From assembly GCA_028015205.1 (NCBI GenBank), contig CM051521.1:91116513-91180512 (forward strand): DNA of 64,000 nucleotides, written 5' to 3'. Made by a program: the position numbers and the translations under genes. Numbering within the stretch: position 1 is the stretch's first letter; each line of letters opens with the position of its first letter. The notes below the pieces were generated by a model. It saw nothing but the letters and a program-made list of their open reading frames with translations. It had not been told where the DNA came from and did not search any database. The stretch is from Mytilisepta virgata. Taxonomy: Eukaryota; Mollusca; Bivalvia; Mytilida; Mytilidae. Below, piece by piece: positions 13,201-23,604 of this stretch.

Positions 13201-16200
13201 ATCCTATATACATTTCTCATTACAAAAATATAATTGATGCTAATGAATATTAATTTCAGAGGTACTAAGAGAATTTATTCTTTTATAATTTGGTTTATTT
13301 TAGAGAGAACATTTGAAAATAGCTCAGCAATATTTCCAGTTGGTTGGTGGATCTGCCAGTGAATGTGGTATGTTTGGCATTGTTTAGATAATAATGAGAC
13401 ATAGTGGATGGGTTAGAAATTTGGGCAGCTTTACATTACATGTGGGCCAAACATTACTTAATGGTATATTGGCCATTTCTGAAGTCCTTAGAGTAATGTG
13501 TTGGTAAAAAAATAACTTTTTAATCTAATGCATGTGAAAAGAATTTAAAAAGCTTTTTTTGTGAATGTTGTTCACTTTTTAGATTTTTTTCTTAATTTCT
13601 CAATTTCAGTTTTACATTCATACATTGAATATGAAACTTTATCAGGTGACTTTTACCCCTATAATATACAGAAAAAGTGTGCCTGAAAAGCAATTTTAGC
13701 AAAGTTTCTGTTGATATTTAAATGTAGTTTTTGTTTATACAGTAGTAGCAAAAACAAAATAACGTAAAGAGCACAAAATACAAACATTGAAAAACTGAAA
13801 TTCAGGATAGGTGGCTGGTAAAAAACTGAACAGCAGTGGGATTAAAAAAGTTTTATGGGTATCCGAACCTATTTCATTCATTCAAACTTATAAATTACTG
13901 ACAATATATGTAATTACAAGTTACAGAATTCCAAGAATATCTAGTAGTTATTTCCGAAATAATATATTATCTGAAATGTATTTGTTTTGTTTTTAAAAAA
14001 GTCATGAAATGTGAAACCTAGAACCAAGGATTCATTAAAAAAAGACCATCTGTCTAGATTTGTTTATATTTAACCTTGATTTATTGTTGTTTTTTTTTCC
14101 ATCATTGATAGATACCATCCCAGGAAGACAGTGTATGTCATCTTGTTTTTTCTTGTTAAAACAGTTTGAAGATGTCTTAATATATTTGAATTCTATAAAG
14201 GTAAGTTTATCTGAAAAGACTGTCTCAATCATCTTGTATTTACTTGTTGCCTATATAGCAGTGTCAGTATCAAGCGTAAACACTTTCCATTATAGGAAAA
14301 AAAAATTTAAGAAAAAGATTGCCCATTTATTTCTGTTTGAAATCAGACATAACTTGTGTGCATTGTAGTGGGGTTATAAAAAAGTGTAAAGCTTCTTCAT
14401 AGTTTTGCAAATTCAATACATATTATGTTCTTTTAAAAATTTTATAGTATAATTTATTAGTTTTCAGCTATAATAATTATGTTTAAATACATGAAATATT
14501 TTGCAAAAGATCAACATGAAACAGTTATACCATTTTCCCCATGATCTTTACTTTATATAAGGACTGTTTAAGAAAGGATCATAAGACATAAATTTATTAA
14601 GATTGTTTTTCTTTGAGTTCAGATGAGGAAGATAGCGTCATTGTAATATTAAACATTCAATTTTAATAGAATCTTAAAGGAAAAAAAAACAATTTACTTA
14701 TCATATACCTTGTGAAAATAACTTTACTCATGTATATATTAATAATACTCTTAGTTAAGAAATAGTGCCCAAATGATTCAATTTTAAAGTATAACAGAAT
14801 TGTGAAAGATTCCAGTAATTTGTTCAGAACTAGTGACATTTGATAAAATCAGAATTTATGTTATTTTTACCTATCATTAATTTATAATTCATACATGTAT
14901 ATAATAATTAATAATTTTGTAGTTTATGTAATTCACTGATATAGATATGGTTATCTTTCAGAGTTATTTCTATAATGATGATAATTTCAACTTTAATTAT
15001 GCTCAAGCCAAGGCTGCTGTTGGAAACTTCAAAGAAGCAGAGGAAGTAAGTATACAGAAATAAAAGTAAATTGTGTTATATGTGATTTGTTAGCTTGGTA
15101 TTGAAACCATGTGTGTGTTAGTGCAAATATTTAGAATAATTTTAATGAACCTTTTGTATGGCAACAGCTTCCTTAATGCAGGAAATATGTTGAAGTATTT
15201 TGCACAATGAAAACATGCATTTGTGTTTTTAATAACTTTGCTGAAAAAGTAAATGGTAAGAACCTAATAAAAAAGTGTTTTTTTTTTAGGTATTCCTATT
15301 AATACAGAGTGAGAAGACAAAGAATGATTACACATATCTTAGCTGGTTAGCCAGATGCTGTAAGTAATTTAAGGAAAAAAACACAAGTATTCATGGTTAT
15401 TCAAAAATAAAAAATAAAATATAAATATAGTAAGGAAAAACCTCATGAAAATGATTTTAAAATGTTTTTTTTTAGTCCCAATTAAGCTTTTGATTTAAAG
15501 TTTGATAAATTTAAACTAGAGTAAAACTTTGGCTAAAACTCAAAGTAAATCTTAAAATCAGTTCGAGTTACTGAGGTTTGTTCAAGTACTGAAAATATTT
15601 AGTGCCATACCATTTAAAGGTATTTCCATGAAATATTTTTTAATCAAAATTAAACAGGTTAATCACTAATTAACAATGATGATAACATCTTTATTACATC
15701 GAATTGTAAACATTTACCTGTCAGACTAATCTATTTTTATCTCACCTGTAAGTATTAAGTAACAGGCTTGTCAATTTAATTATTGAGTTCGACTTTTCAA
15801 TTGTTAAAATACACAATTCTATCATTGTTGGGGCCAAACTTTTTGTTTTACTTATCGAGAAATTGGTGTTGGTGAAACCAGGTTTTTTTAACATGAAAAT
15901 AAAGGGAAAATTATGGGACTTTCAAAATGGTTGGAGCCATCAGTGGTGTTCAAGGAATCTGAATTTGAACTACCAAAGTTTGACTGTATAACAGTTTTGG
16001 CTCTGAGTGATTGAGTTTATAAGCTTAAAAAGTCATAGTTGTGATTCTGGATGGAAGGGGTTAGAAAAGAATTGGTTTTGCAAATTCATGCTTTATATAT
16101 TGTACTTAATTTGTTACATGACCTTGCAACTGTTACTGTCTTAAACTGCAAGATATTAAGGATAATGCTGGATGAAGAACAGCAATAAAAATGCTTATAT

Positions 16201-18773
16201 TTTTCTTAAACTTTTGTTCCATATGATACATGTTATATACTTATTTGTTTTCTTTATTCTAATTAGATATAATGAACAGAAAAGCTCGACTGGCATGGGA
16301 GTTATATCTGAAGATGGAAACATCAGGGGAATCATTTAGTTTGTTACAACTTATAGCTAATGATTGTTATAAGGTAGGTTATATTATCTTCTCTGTTTCA
16401 TTGCTTCAGTTTATTTAATGGTTGACTAATTTTTTCCATCTGTTCATAAAACCTCAATAACATGCATATGCTGCACACAAAAACAAACAGTGTAGCAGAT
16501 TATTTTAAAGTGTGCACTATGTACATTGAGATTATTTCAGATGGATTAAAAAATAAAATTACATGCAGTTCTTATAATTGCCCAATATGAGGTCACAGTT
16601 AGAAATAATTTTTCTATTAATTGTTTTGTTTTAGATGGGACAGTTTTACTATGCAGCAAAAGCTTTTGATGTATTGGAGAGATTAGACCCCAACCCAGAA
16701 TACTGGGAAGGAAAGAGGGGTGCATGTGTTGGAGTATTTCAAATGATAATAGCAGGCCATGAACCGAGGTTTGTATTTAAAACATCAGTTCTTGGAAGTT
16801 TTATTGAATGTCATACCTGTATATTGGGATGGCAACTTAGGGTGCTTGTATTTGAGTAGATGATTTTCTGACTGTCCAGTCTGTATAGGGACATGTTGAT
16901 TTTGTTACAGGATTCTCTAGCAGGACTAGGTCTGTGAACTTTGCTAAATATAATGGAAAGATAGCACTGCATTTAATTGTATTATCACTTATCGATCAAA
17001 AAAATGTCTTACACAGTACTTGTGAAATTGCACATAATCAAAATTCAGACTAAATAAGAAACACATAACATTTGGGGTATGCATCAATGAGATAATATGC
17101 CATTGGATAATTTGTGGTAATAGATTAATTTCTAAGGATCAACATAGCACTAAAAAGACCATCAGCCTCCCTATTTTAAAAAAAAAATAATTGTAAAAAA
17201 TTTTAAAAATCCACATAGAAAACATTTAAATGAATAAATAGTCCAATTCTGGCTTGGGACAGACATATGCCAAATTTAGTGGGAAGGATGTTATAGTTCA
17301 AAAATATTTATCTGAATATCTGAGTGTATTTGTTAACTTGTATATACATGTATAACAAAGCTCAGCACCTCTAACTTAAACTGTTTATGAATACAGCATT
17401 TTTCTGATTAAACTTACCACATATATACAACAGGATGTTTTGGAATTCAAAAGGTCACGGTTATTTAATCTTGTGTACATCAGAAAAAATAAGATTGTAA
17501 TTTTTACTATATGACATTTGACAACAAGATATATTTTTTTCTTTGTATGCAGAGACAAGTTACGTGAAGCCATTCAGCTGTTGCGAAACACAAATAACCC
17601 ACAAGCTGAATATGCAATAAGAACAATGAAAAAATGGGCAAAGGATAATTCTGTACCCATATGATGATGGATTACATATTGACTTTATGCATTATTTTCA
17701 CTGAATTTAACTGTTGGATATTACTTATTTTAAAATATAATTAAATTATTGTAATAAATTACATTCATTTGCATATAAATATTATTAATAATCTCTAAAC
17801 TGAATGTGTACATGTTTTGTATCAGAGAATCTACATACATGTACATGTATGATAGCGCCAGTCCAGTCCTGAATGTAATCCTTGGAGTTATTAACATCCT
17901 ATTGTTTTAATAATATATCAAGTTTATAATGAAATAGGTTCTATGTTATTTTAAATAGTTCCGTATTCTGCTTGGTTAAATTACTGTCTAAGCTTTATAC
18001 CAGATTATAAGTTACATTGGTCCATTGTAATGGACATAAATGTTTTCCATTACTAAACAATTTTTGCATTTTTGAATGTGTAAAACAATTGTAGGGCAAA
18101 TAGTTTTATCTTTGCAGTGCTTCAGCATTAGCATGCTTATAGTAATTTTTCTTTTATATACCATTAAAAAATTCTTAAAATATATAATATTTAAGATTGT
18201 CCATGGTTTCCAATTCATAATAAGTTTTTTCATTTCATATTATACTTTTCATATGGAGGATTGAAGCTCAGTCATTAAAAACATTGAAGTAGTTTTTGAA
18301 AAATTTTGAAAAAATAGTAATACATACATGTATCTTAGAACTAAAGCTAATGGTATGTGTTTGTTTTGTCCTATTGAAAATTAAGCTTTTTGTAGGAACC
18401 AAACCATAGCCATATTCAGAGGTGTTGTGTATTTATTATCACAATAAAATTACATTTAAGACATTTTCAAGTAATGGGATTAGGTTTAATATATTCCCCA
18501 AATATTTGATATTCTCCACATTATCAAAGTCTTGGTTATCGATTATGAAAAGTAGAGAATGGTGACTATGTAGTTTATATTGCATGATAGAATAGTCCAA
18601 ATTAACATAGCATGCTGCCTGAACTGTAGTATATTAACATCTATTTATTAATTTTTAGGGATACTTTACGTGATGTGATCAACATGTTGAGAAACACAAG
18701 TAATCCACAAGTAGAATACATTGTACGGACTATGAAGAAATGGGCCAAAGACAACTTAGTCCCTCTACCATGA
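3669..18773 (+). CDS. IFT56: IFT56 (TTC26) intraflagellar transport protein, 3' part, two alternative last exons
   Basis: Multi-exon gene. Coding exons: 3669-3864, 5422-5491, 7017-7118, 9382-9456, 9807-9909, 10302-10411, 13304-13367, 14112-14200, 14962-15045, 15290-15359, 16267-16373, 16635-16768, then either 17553-17664 or 18659-18773. All introns are GT-AG and every junction keeps the frame, giving 437 or 438 residues. The protein follows IFT56/TTC26 collinearly, with landmarks such as [54 protein letters not shown] and [20 protein letters not shown]56 (DYF-13 in worms) is a TPR solenoid subunit of the IFT-B complex in cilia, needed to carry a subset of motility proteins; it docks through IFT46. 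Family members are about 550 residues, so roughly the first 130-140 residues, including the start codon, lie upstream; I found no exon for them in 1-3668. Convergent with the CCDC154-like gene. Identity is near certain; isoform use is inferred. Confidence 0.95.
4143..4926. repeat. Element with 13-bp perfect inverted ends
   Basis: TAGGTTCTCAGGC at 4143-4155 is exactly inverted at 4914-4926. The interior is AT-rich and non-coding and includes a 41-bp direct duplication (GTTTCCTAAAC starting at 4594 and 4635). It lies in an IFT56 intron. Confidence 0.55.
5035..5303 (+). mobile_element. tRNA-derived SINE, near full length
   Basis: The head resembles a tRNA with an A box (TGGCCGAGTGG, 5047-5057) and a B box (GTTCGAATC, near 5114-5122); then a body with CTCCGGCTTCCTCCACCAAT and an AAAC-rich tail near 5285-5303. 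The A box with GTGGCCGAGTGG suggests a Leu/Ser-type tRNA origin. Shorter copies lie at 10438-10500, 43928-44066 and 52753-52873. Not a working tRNA gene. Confidence 0.85.
5422..5491 (+). CDS. IFT56: IFT56 coding exon
   Basis: Acceptor TTTTTCCAG before 5422, donor GTAAGT after 5491. Completes the split Arg and reads [20 protein letters not shown], a TPR helix pair typical of this protein. A SINE lies about 120 bp upstream in the intron. Confidence 0.93.
5872..6869 (+). mobile_element. AGCTCACC-ended non-autonomous element, copy 1
   Basis: Starts AGCTCACCTGGCTCAAAGCC and ends GGTGAGCCTCTAG followed by T. Near the left end is CATCCATCCGTCCGTC. The core holds diverged units sharing AAGATGGC and GGACCTTATGGGAAATACAT motifs, plus a 101-bp direct duplication at about 6121-6321. 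Open frames here follow the repeat period and are not genes. Confidence 0.7.
7017..7118 (+). CDS. IFT56: IFT56 coding exon
   Basis: Acceptor ATATTCAG, donor GTAGAG (weak at +4/+5). 34 whole codons, starting [20 protein letters not shown] and ending at NGKAAE. The phase fits both neighbouring exons. Confidence 0.93.
7189..7750 (+). repeat. Tandem-unit element (about 155-160 bp units) with a G tract
   Basis: Units start ACTCCT at 7294, 7454, 7609 and 7744 (spacing 160, 155, 135). Each has 'TTGATGAAACTT-ATATGAAGGTTGG' and 'CTTGCAAAGGGAG'. The left flank has 22 G at 7218-7239 and TCTGTCTGTCTGTCC. Pearl-like architecture within an IFT56 intron. Confidence 0.65.
7751..8939. other. IFT56 intron, nothing recognised
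   Basis: Part of the 7119-9381 intron. AT-rich, no conserved exon and no clear repeat structure seen, although the first 100 bp are GC-richer and may be the end of a repeat. Confidence 0.4.
8940..9085. repeat. Foldback element, family shared with 56587-56722
   Basis: Left arm ATATATGTACATTGTCGGAA and onward pairs with the right arm ending AAAATGTACATATAAT. The same arms occur at 56587-56722. Palindromic MITE-like structure. Confidence 0.7.
9382..9456 (+). CDS. IFT56: IFT56 coding exon
   Basis: Acceptor TATTTTAG, donor GTGAGT. 25 codons: [14 protein letters not shown] then [11 protein letters not shown]. The preceding intron (7119-9381) is filled mostly by a tandem-unit element and a foldback MITE. 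Confidence 0.92.
9807..9909 (+). CDS. IFT56: IFT56 coding exon
   Basis: Acceptor TTTAAACAG, donor GTAAGT. Reads [20 protein letters not shown] and continues [14 protein letters not shown]; leaves one base (G) for a split Asp codon. Confidence 0.93.
10302..10411 (+). CDS. IFT56: IFT56 coding exon
   Basis: Acceptor TTTTTTAG; donor GTTAGT after 10411. Completes Asp, then [20 protein letters not shown] and [17 protein letters not shown] 3' SINE fragment in reverse orientation begins only about 27 bp past the donor. Confidence 0.93.
10438..10500 (-). mobile_element. SINE 3' fragment
   Basis: Reverse-orientation tail and 3' body of the SINE at 5035-5303 (TTTGTTTAGTTGGGGT, then GCCGTTTTCAGCACATTTGG), truncated at GCGGCAGCCAG. 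Confidence 0.75.
11909..12578 (+). repeat. Four tandem copies of a 167-bp unit
   Basis: Units beginning GTATTAGTTTGTGATTAG at 11909, 12077, 12244 and 12411 (first spacing 168 because of one extra T). The copies differ at only a few positions, so the array is recent or homogenised. Each unit has GGGGATCCACTAGTGGTAGG and TTGCCATGGAGATTATTTGG. Within an IFT56 intron. Confidence 0.95.
12834..12860 (+). repeat. 27-bp G homopolymer
   Basis: Uninterrupted G run next to GGCGGATCCAGAACTTTTTG. Similar tracts lie at 2160-2187 (28 G), 7218-7239 (22 G), 11743-11752 (10 G) and 24265-24290 (16 G, T, 9 G). Length may be imprecise in the assembly. Confidence 0.85.
13304..13367 (+). CDS. IFT56: IFT56 coding exon
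   Basis: Acceptor TTTATTTTAG, donor GTATGT. Reads [20 protein letters not shown] then Cys and one base of a split Asp codon. The intron before it holds the 167-bp tandem array. Confidence 0.93.
14112..14200 (+). CDS. IFT56: IFT56 coding exon
   Basis: Acceptor TTGATAG, donor GTAAGT. Completes Asp and reads [20 protein letters not shown], ending VLIYLNSIK. One of the best conserved stretches of the family. Confidence 0.94.
14962..15045 (+). CDS. IFT56: IFT56 coding exon
   Basis: Acceptor TTTCAG, donor GTAAGT. 28 codons: [20 protein letters not shown] then GNFKEAEE. Confidence 0.94.
15290..15359 (+). CDS. IFT56: IFT56 coding exon
   Basis: Acceptor TTTTTTTAG, donor GTAAGT. Reads [20 protein letters not shown] then ARC and one base of a split Tyr codon. 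Confidence 0.94.
15545..15985 (+). repeat. Dispersed repeat, copy in IFT56 intron
   Basis: About 440 bp that aligns by eye with 20085-20556: shared blocks AACATGAAAATAAAG, GGGACTTTCAAAATGGTT, AGTTACTGA-GTTTGTTC, and TCTATTTTTATC-CA. Same orientation. No coding capacity. Confidence 0.7.
16267..16373 (+). CDS. IFT56: IFT56 coding exon
   Basis: Acceptor TCTAATTAG, donor GTAGGT. Completes Tyr and reads [20 protein letters not shown] then [15 protein letters not shown]. Confidence 0.94.
16635..16768 (+). CDS. IFT56: IFT56 coding exon (penultimate, shared by both isoforms)
   Basis: Acceptor GTTTTAG, donor GTTTGT. Reads [20 protein letters not shown] and continues [20 protein letters not shown] to GHEP plus AG of a split Arg. 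Either terminal exon can complete the Arg codon (AG|A or AG|G). Confidence 0.94.
17553..17664 (+). CDS. IFT56: IFT56 alternative last exon, copy A
   Basis: Acceptor TTGTATGCAG before 17553. Completes Arg (AGA), then 36 residues starting [20 protein letters not shown] and ending [11 protein letters not shown], stop TGA at 17662-17664. An AATAAA lies at 17753-17758 and another at 18443-18448. No premature stop or splice damage is visible. Compared by eye with copy B, 25 of 36 aligned residues are identical. Confidence 0.9.
17753..17758 (+). promoter_or_regulatory. Candidate poly(A) signal for IFT56 copy A
   Basis: AATAAA 89 bp after the copy A stop codon. A second AATAAA at 18443-18448 also precedes the copy B exon. 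In AT-rich DNA the hexamer is common, so this rests on position only. Confidence 0.4.
18659..18773 (+). CDS. IFT56: IFT56 alternative last exon, copy B
   Basis: Acceptor AATTTTTAG before 18659. Completes Arg (AGG), then 37 residues starting [20 protein letters not shown] and ending [12 protein letters not shown], stop TGA at 18771-18773. The TLR and QVEY spellings are closer to the vertebrate protein as I remember it than copy A. AATAAA at 19057-19062 is a plausible poly(A) signal. Confidence 0.9.
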
Positions 18774-20084
18774 GGAATTTTATGTTGAATGATTTTGTAC
18801 CAAATTTGTTAAAGATCTGATTATTTTATTCCCAGAGAATGTTTATATTATTTAATTTTCAAACAACAATTGTTATGAGCTAATTTGAAAATTGAAAATG
18901 ACATTGTGGCTACAGAATTACCTTTTGTGCATTTTGATAACTTTGAAGTTCTTCTGTCATGCATGAATGCATGTATATTTTATGTATTTATTAAATTGTT
19001 GATGGAAAAGATTACAACAAATATTTGCCTGAAGAGTCTTATTTTTCAACTTGTCCAATAAATTATGGTGCCACAAAATCTAGAAGTAAAACTAATGTAA
19101 TAAGATATTATGTAGGACACCAAATAACACCATTGACAAAGCCTAGTTAGATATACCTTTCTTTGTATAATGCTTGCTTCTTAGTCCAGAAAATAGTGTA
19201 CTTGGATGTGAGTAGAAATCTGTTTTGGTCAGAAATTCAAAACATAACATAGTAATAATTTCCGAGGAATATCAAAGATTTTATGTAAAAAAAATTCAAA
19301 CAAGCCCAGACCAGTATCTATATACATGTGTTTGTGGTAGCTCTTTGAAATTTTGATGAATTTTTTACACTGACCACATAAAATTAAAATTAAAATTTTA
19401 ATCCTCTTCTTGCTAGAAGAGGTTGAAGGAGGATGGGATTTATTATTTATTTTCCAAAGAAAAAATTGCTTTCCTACCAAAACAGAATGATCCATAAATC
19501 CCTCTCTAGTAAAGGTTCCAGTCTTGTAGTAATTTATTCCATTCTTTACATGCAGTAATACAAACATTTTGCTAGACTTCAATTTTAGATTAGATTGGAA
19601 ATTATTGGAAATACATGGATTTGAAAAGCTACAAAACACAAATCCAGAGTATTTACAATCATAAAATGTTGATAGACCAAGTATGCCAAGAATGAAGCTT
19701 TTATTTATGCTATACATGCCTAACATGATGTAAAGATATACTTAAGCATATATACATATAAAAGTTTTAGAATCTTTGTTGATGATAAAAGTTTGTTTGC
19801 ATGTTGCATGTTTTCTGCTTGTTAGGCTGATAATCATTAATTACGCTAACATATTTAAATTAGTTGAACTTCTATCGGTACATGCAGACATTTCTAAAAA
19901 TACAATCTGACTGTTTTGGCTTTTTTGCATCTATATGAAATGAATTATATATAATTATATAACAAAGTTGTCATCAGGCAGTTGAATATAAAAACATTTT
20001 CAGATATAAACATTTTCCCACACATTAGGGAAAAGAAGTATGTATAGTAGAACATTGATGTCTCGAACTCTGAGGGACAGTAGA
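18774..20084 (+). other. IFT56 3' UTR and intergenic DNA
   Basis: AT-rich. Holds the candidate poly(A) signal at 19057. An unexplained 165-codon minus frame (19229-19726) has random-looking composition. Confidence 0.4.
19057..19062 (+). promoter_or_regulatory. Candidate poly(A) signal for IFT56 copy B
   Basis: AATAAA 284 bp after the copy B stop codon. Positional evidence only. Confidence 0.4.
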
Positions 20085-20556
20085 AATCTGTTCGAATTAA
20101 CGGTAGTTCTAGTTACTGAAGTTTGTTCCAGTATGGAAAATTTCCAGTTCCATATCCATACAAGTTGGTAATGCTGATCTTTACCATTAAATATTTTGAA
20201 ATTGAAAATAAAGCAGGGTAATTACTATTATAACAGTAATCATAACATCTTAATTACATTGAAATGTAAAACCTGTCGGATTATTCTATTTTTATCACAT
20301 TTGTGATTGTTAGAGGCTCACCTATAAGTATCAGGTAACACTCTTTTCCTTTTAATTATTGAGAGAGTTTTCCATGGTAAAATACACAATTTTATCAGTG
20401 TCTGGACCAAACTTTTTTGATTTATGAGAAATCGGTGTTAGATGTTATGAGGATTTTTTAACATGAAAATAAAGAGAAAATTGATGGGACTTTCAAAATG
20501 GTTTGAGCCATTGGTGGTGTTTGAGCAATCGGAGTTTGAGATACCAAAGTTCACGG
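20085..20556 (+). repeat. Dispersed repeat, copy downstream of IFT56
   Basis: Second copy of the 15545-15985 repeat. Left edge near GTCTCGAACTCTGAGGGACA (20060-20079), right edge near CGGAGTTTGAGATACCAAAG; these look like an imperfect inverted pair, hinting at a DNA-transposon derivative. Confidence 0.65.
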
Positions 20557-21833
20557 TATTTAGACAAGGACAATATTTTCCTTTTTATCAAAATATGGCC
20601 AAATTATTTACATTATTATACTGAATTGTTCAGGACATTGATGTCATAACGTACAGTTGAAAATAACCAGATATTACCTTCTCAAAATGGTAATATAACT
20701 GATTATGCAAAATAGTACAGTATTCAGTACTACTACAGTATAATATTATTCATTAATGGTGTGGTGTACAATTATTATAATGACAGATTTATTGGACTTA
20801 TTTCATTGTTACAATATTTTGTTTTAATGTCCTTATGAAAAGAATTATTTTTAGGTGATATTTATAAGATAATTCTTTGACTATCACATTCACATTGGAA
20901 GAATGAATTGCATTCATTTATTACTTTATTTGGGTATCAGTTTATGAACAAATTTGTGTGTTTTTGTGATGCGAAAATCAATTCCTAATACATGTAATAA
21001 TACTGTAGAAATATAGCACAGATGGAAACCACAAATTTTATATTTGTTATGTGGACCTATCATCATATACTGTGCAATATACTATCTGTAGGAGTGTTTA
21101 AATACAATAGGTAAGTCTTATTTTGAGATCCGACTGCTTATTGACTTTAATTCAGTATATATACATTAATAATTGTCTTGTATATATTTTTATAAATCCG
21201 TCCAGAAGAAGTACCATTTATCTTTTTATAACATTATTTGATTCATTCCATTGTGTTATTATTGTGAATAAAAGATGACAATAAATAAGAGTTGACTTTT
21301 TATTTCCATAAACAATTGAAATTAATCATTTATGGTATCACTTCTCCACACAAACCATGTTGAAAGGAATGCCTATGGGATTATCTGTTACTAATTTTTT
21401 GTTTGTTTTTGCATTTAGCTAAAAACAGAACATGTCTTGATTAAATTTATGTGGCATGGTTAAGTTATCTGGAAAGATTAAATCAAAGAATTATATTATT
21501 ACTAACATTGTAAATTGATAAGAAATTTAAGGTGAATCCAATACTTACTGAACGAGTTTGATATTTAATCAGTGGGAATTTTGTTTCCAAATTTCACATC
21601 ATTAGCTGTCTTACCAAAAGGCTTGTTATATAACAGGAATGACCGTCCATTGTCTCTTGACGGAATTTGTAAATAATTTGCAATAAATGAATTCAAGGGC
21701 ACAAAGTTATGACATAGTTTTACATTTAATACGAAGGAAATCTTAAGAAATATTTAGTTGGAAATGCTTACCTAGTTTAATTTGTACTTTTAACCAGTTT
21801 GCTGTCAATTTGACAGTTCAAATCTTGTCTTAA
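20557..21833. other. Intergenic, nothing recognised
   Basis: AT-rich sequence between the two convergent genes. I see no exon, RNA gene or clear repeat. Confidence 0.4.
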
Positions 21834-22722
21834 TTATCCCCGCGCTAGCGAAGCAGCAGGGATAATGTTTTGGTTCTCGCCGTACGTAATGTCCAGGATT
21901 ATCCCAGGAACCATAAGAGATAGAAAACTGAAACTTTGGTCATTTTTAGCATTGTTGATGTAGATTGTGCCGGATGTTTCGGAATTTTGGAATTTGCCCT
22001 TGGGCATAATTATGAGCAAAAAACGAATTTCGCAATATCGAGTATATAGTGAAATCTAAACTATTTGGACTATAATGCTGAAACTGAAACCATGACTAGT
22101 ATTACATATGGCAAATTTAAAAGTGGCATGAGAATTTTTCTGAAACCCCTGTGGGCATAGCAACAAGAGAGTTAAAAAATCCCAAAATCGATTGTCACAG
22201 AACTCCTCTTACACCCTAAGCGATAGAAACATAAAATTTGGTGCATTACTATCACTTTAAAAGTTGTCTGTGTCGAAGGTTTCGGAATTTTTTAATTTAC
22301 CCTTGGGAGGGAAAATTTTTCCTGGAAGAGTCTTCGACTTATTAATTTTTGAAAATGACCAAGCAACCATACTATCAGACAATAGCAAAATAATAGTTTT
22401 TAAATGGAATATTTTGATTTCAAAAAATATAATTCCAACTTTAGTAAATTTCCTGAAAGACTCTTAAGACCTTCATTTTTTGGAAATTCATCTAGCAACC
22501 ATGCATGTTAAAAACCATAAATATCATTAGAGTTAAAGTTACCATTCAATGTCCAAAAATGGATTTCAAAATTTGGTTAATTTCCTGAAATGAATATATT
22601 AATGTTCATGCTTTTTCATGTAAAATTTATAACTATATGTCTATTTCCTTTATAGCATTTAATTTTGTGATTAACACAACAGTGGCGCGGGGATACGCAG
22701 CGTGGCTGCCGTGTTTCACTAG
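21834..22722. mobile_element. Element with TATCCCCGCGC inverted ends
   Basis: TATCCCCGCGC at 21835-21845 is inverted as GCGCGGGGATA at 22685-22695. The interior contains two diverged units with GTTTCGGAATTTT and CCCTTGGG about 300 bp apart (21977, 22278). Non-coding. Confidence 0.6.
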
Positions 22723-22813
22723 TGTTTATTTCTTTCTGGTTAATATTCAAGATTACAGCTACATAGAAATCTTAATATGAAATCCATTATAGAAGATAAA
22801 CATACTTGTTTTT

Positions 22814-23604
22814 AGCTCACCTGGCCCAAAGGGCCATGAGAGCTATTGCCATCACTTGGCGTCTGTTGTCGTAAACCTTCCTTTAAAGATCTCCTCTGAA
22901 ACCACTTAGCCAATTGGAACAAAACTTGGCAGCAATGGTCCTTAGGTGGTCCTCTTTCAGAATTGTATCAAATGACACCCCCGTCATCCAGGATGGCCGC
23001 CAAAGCCGAACACAGTTTAAAATAGGACCCTATGGGAAATTTACTTAAATATCTTCTTGTCTGAAACCACTTGGCCAATTTGAACAAAACTTGTCATTAG
23101 ATGGCCCTCTTTCAGACGGTATCCGATGACACCGCATGCATCCAAGTTGGCCACAAGAGCCGAACATACTTAAATATTGGACCCTATGAGGAATTTACTG
23201 AAATGTCTTTTCTGAAACCACTTGGCCATTCGGAACAAAACTTGACAGGAATGGTCCTTAGTTGGTCCTCTTTCAGAATTATATCTGATGACTCCGCCCG
23301 TCATCCAAGATGGCCGGCAGGGCCGAACGGTACCCTACAGGAAAATATCTTCTGGTCTTAAGCCACTGGCCCAATTGGAACAAAACTTGGCAGCAATGGT
23401 TGTTAGGTGGTCCTGTCAGAATTGTATCCGATGGCCCTGTCTGCCAGAGCGCAACACAGTTTAACTTAGGACCTAATGGGGATAATCACTGAAAGATCTT
23501 GTTTGAAACCAGTGTGCCAGTCGGAATTTGACAGCAATGTTCCATGCTACGTGTCAAGATGGGCATAGTCAAGGTGAGCGATAAAGGCTCAAGGGAGCCT
23601 CTGG
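22814..23604 (+). mobile_element. AGCTCACC-ended non-autonomous element, copy 2
   Basis: Starts AGCTCACCTGGCCCAAAGGG and ends with hairpin AGGCTCAAGGGAGCCT followed by CTGG and T. The core has diverged units with CAAAACTTGGCAGCAATGGTC and CCAAGATGGCC. Confidence 0.7.

Noticed and set aside
19229..19726. 165-codon minus-strand open frame downstream of IFT56
   Set aside because: Composition is what random AT-rich DNA gives (F, K, L, I, S, N), no motif recognised, no splice context. Kept only as a note.
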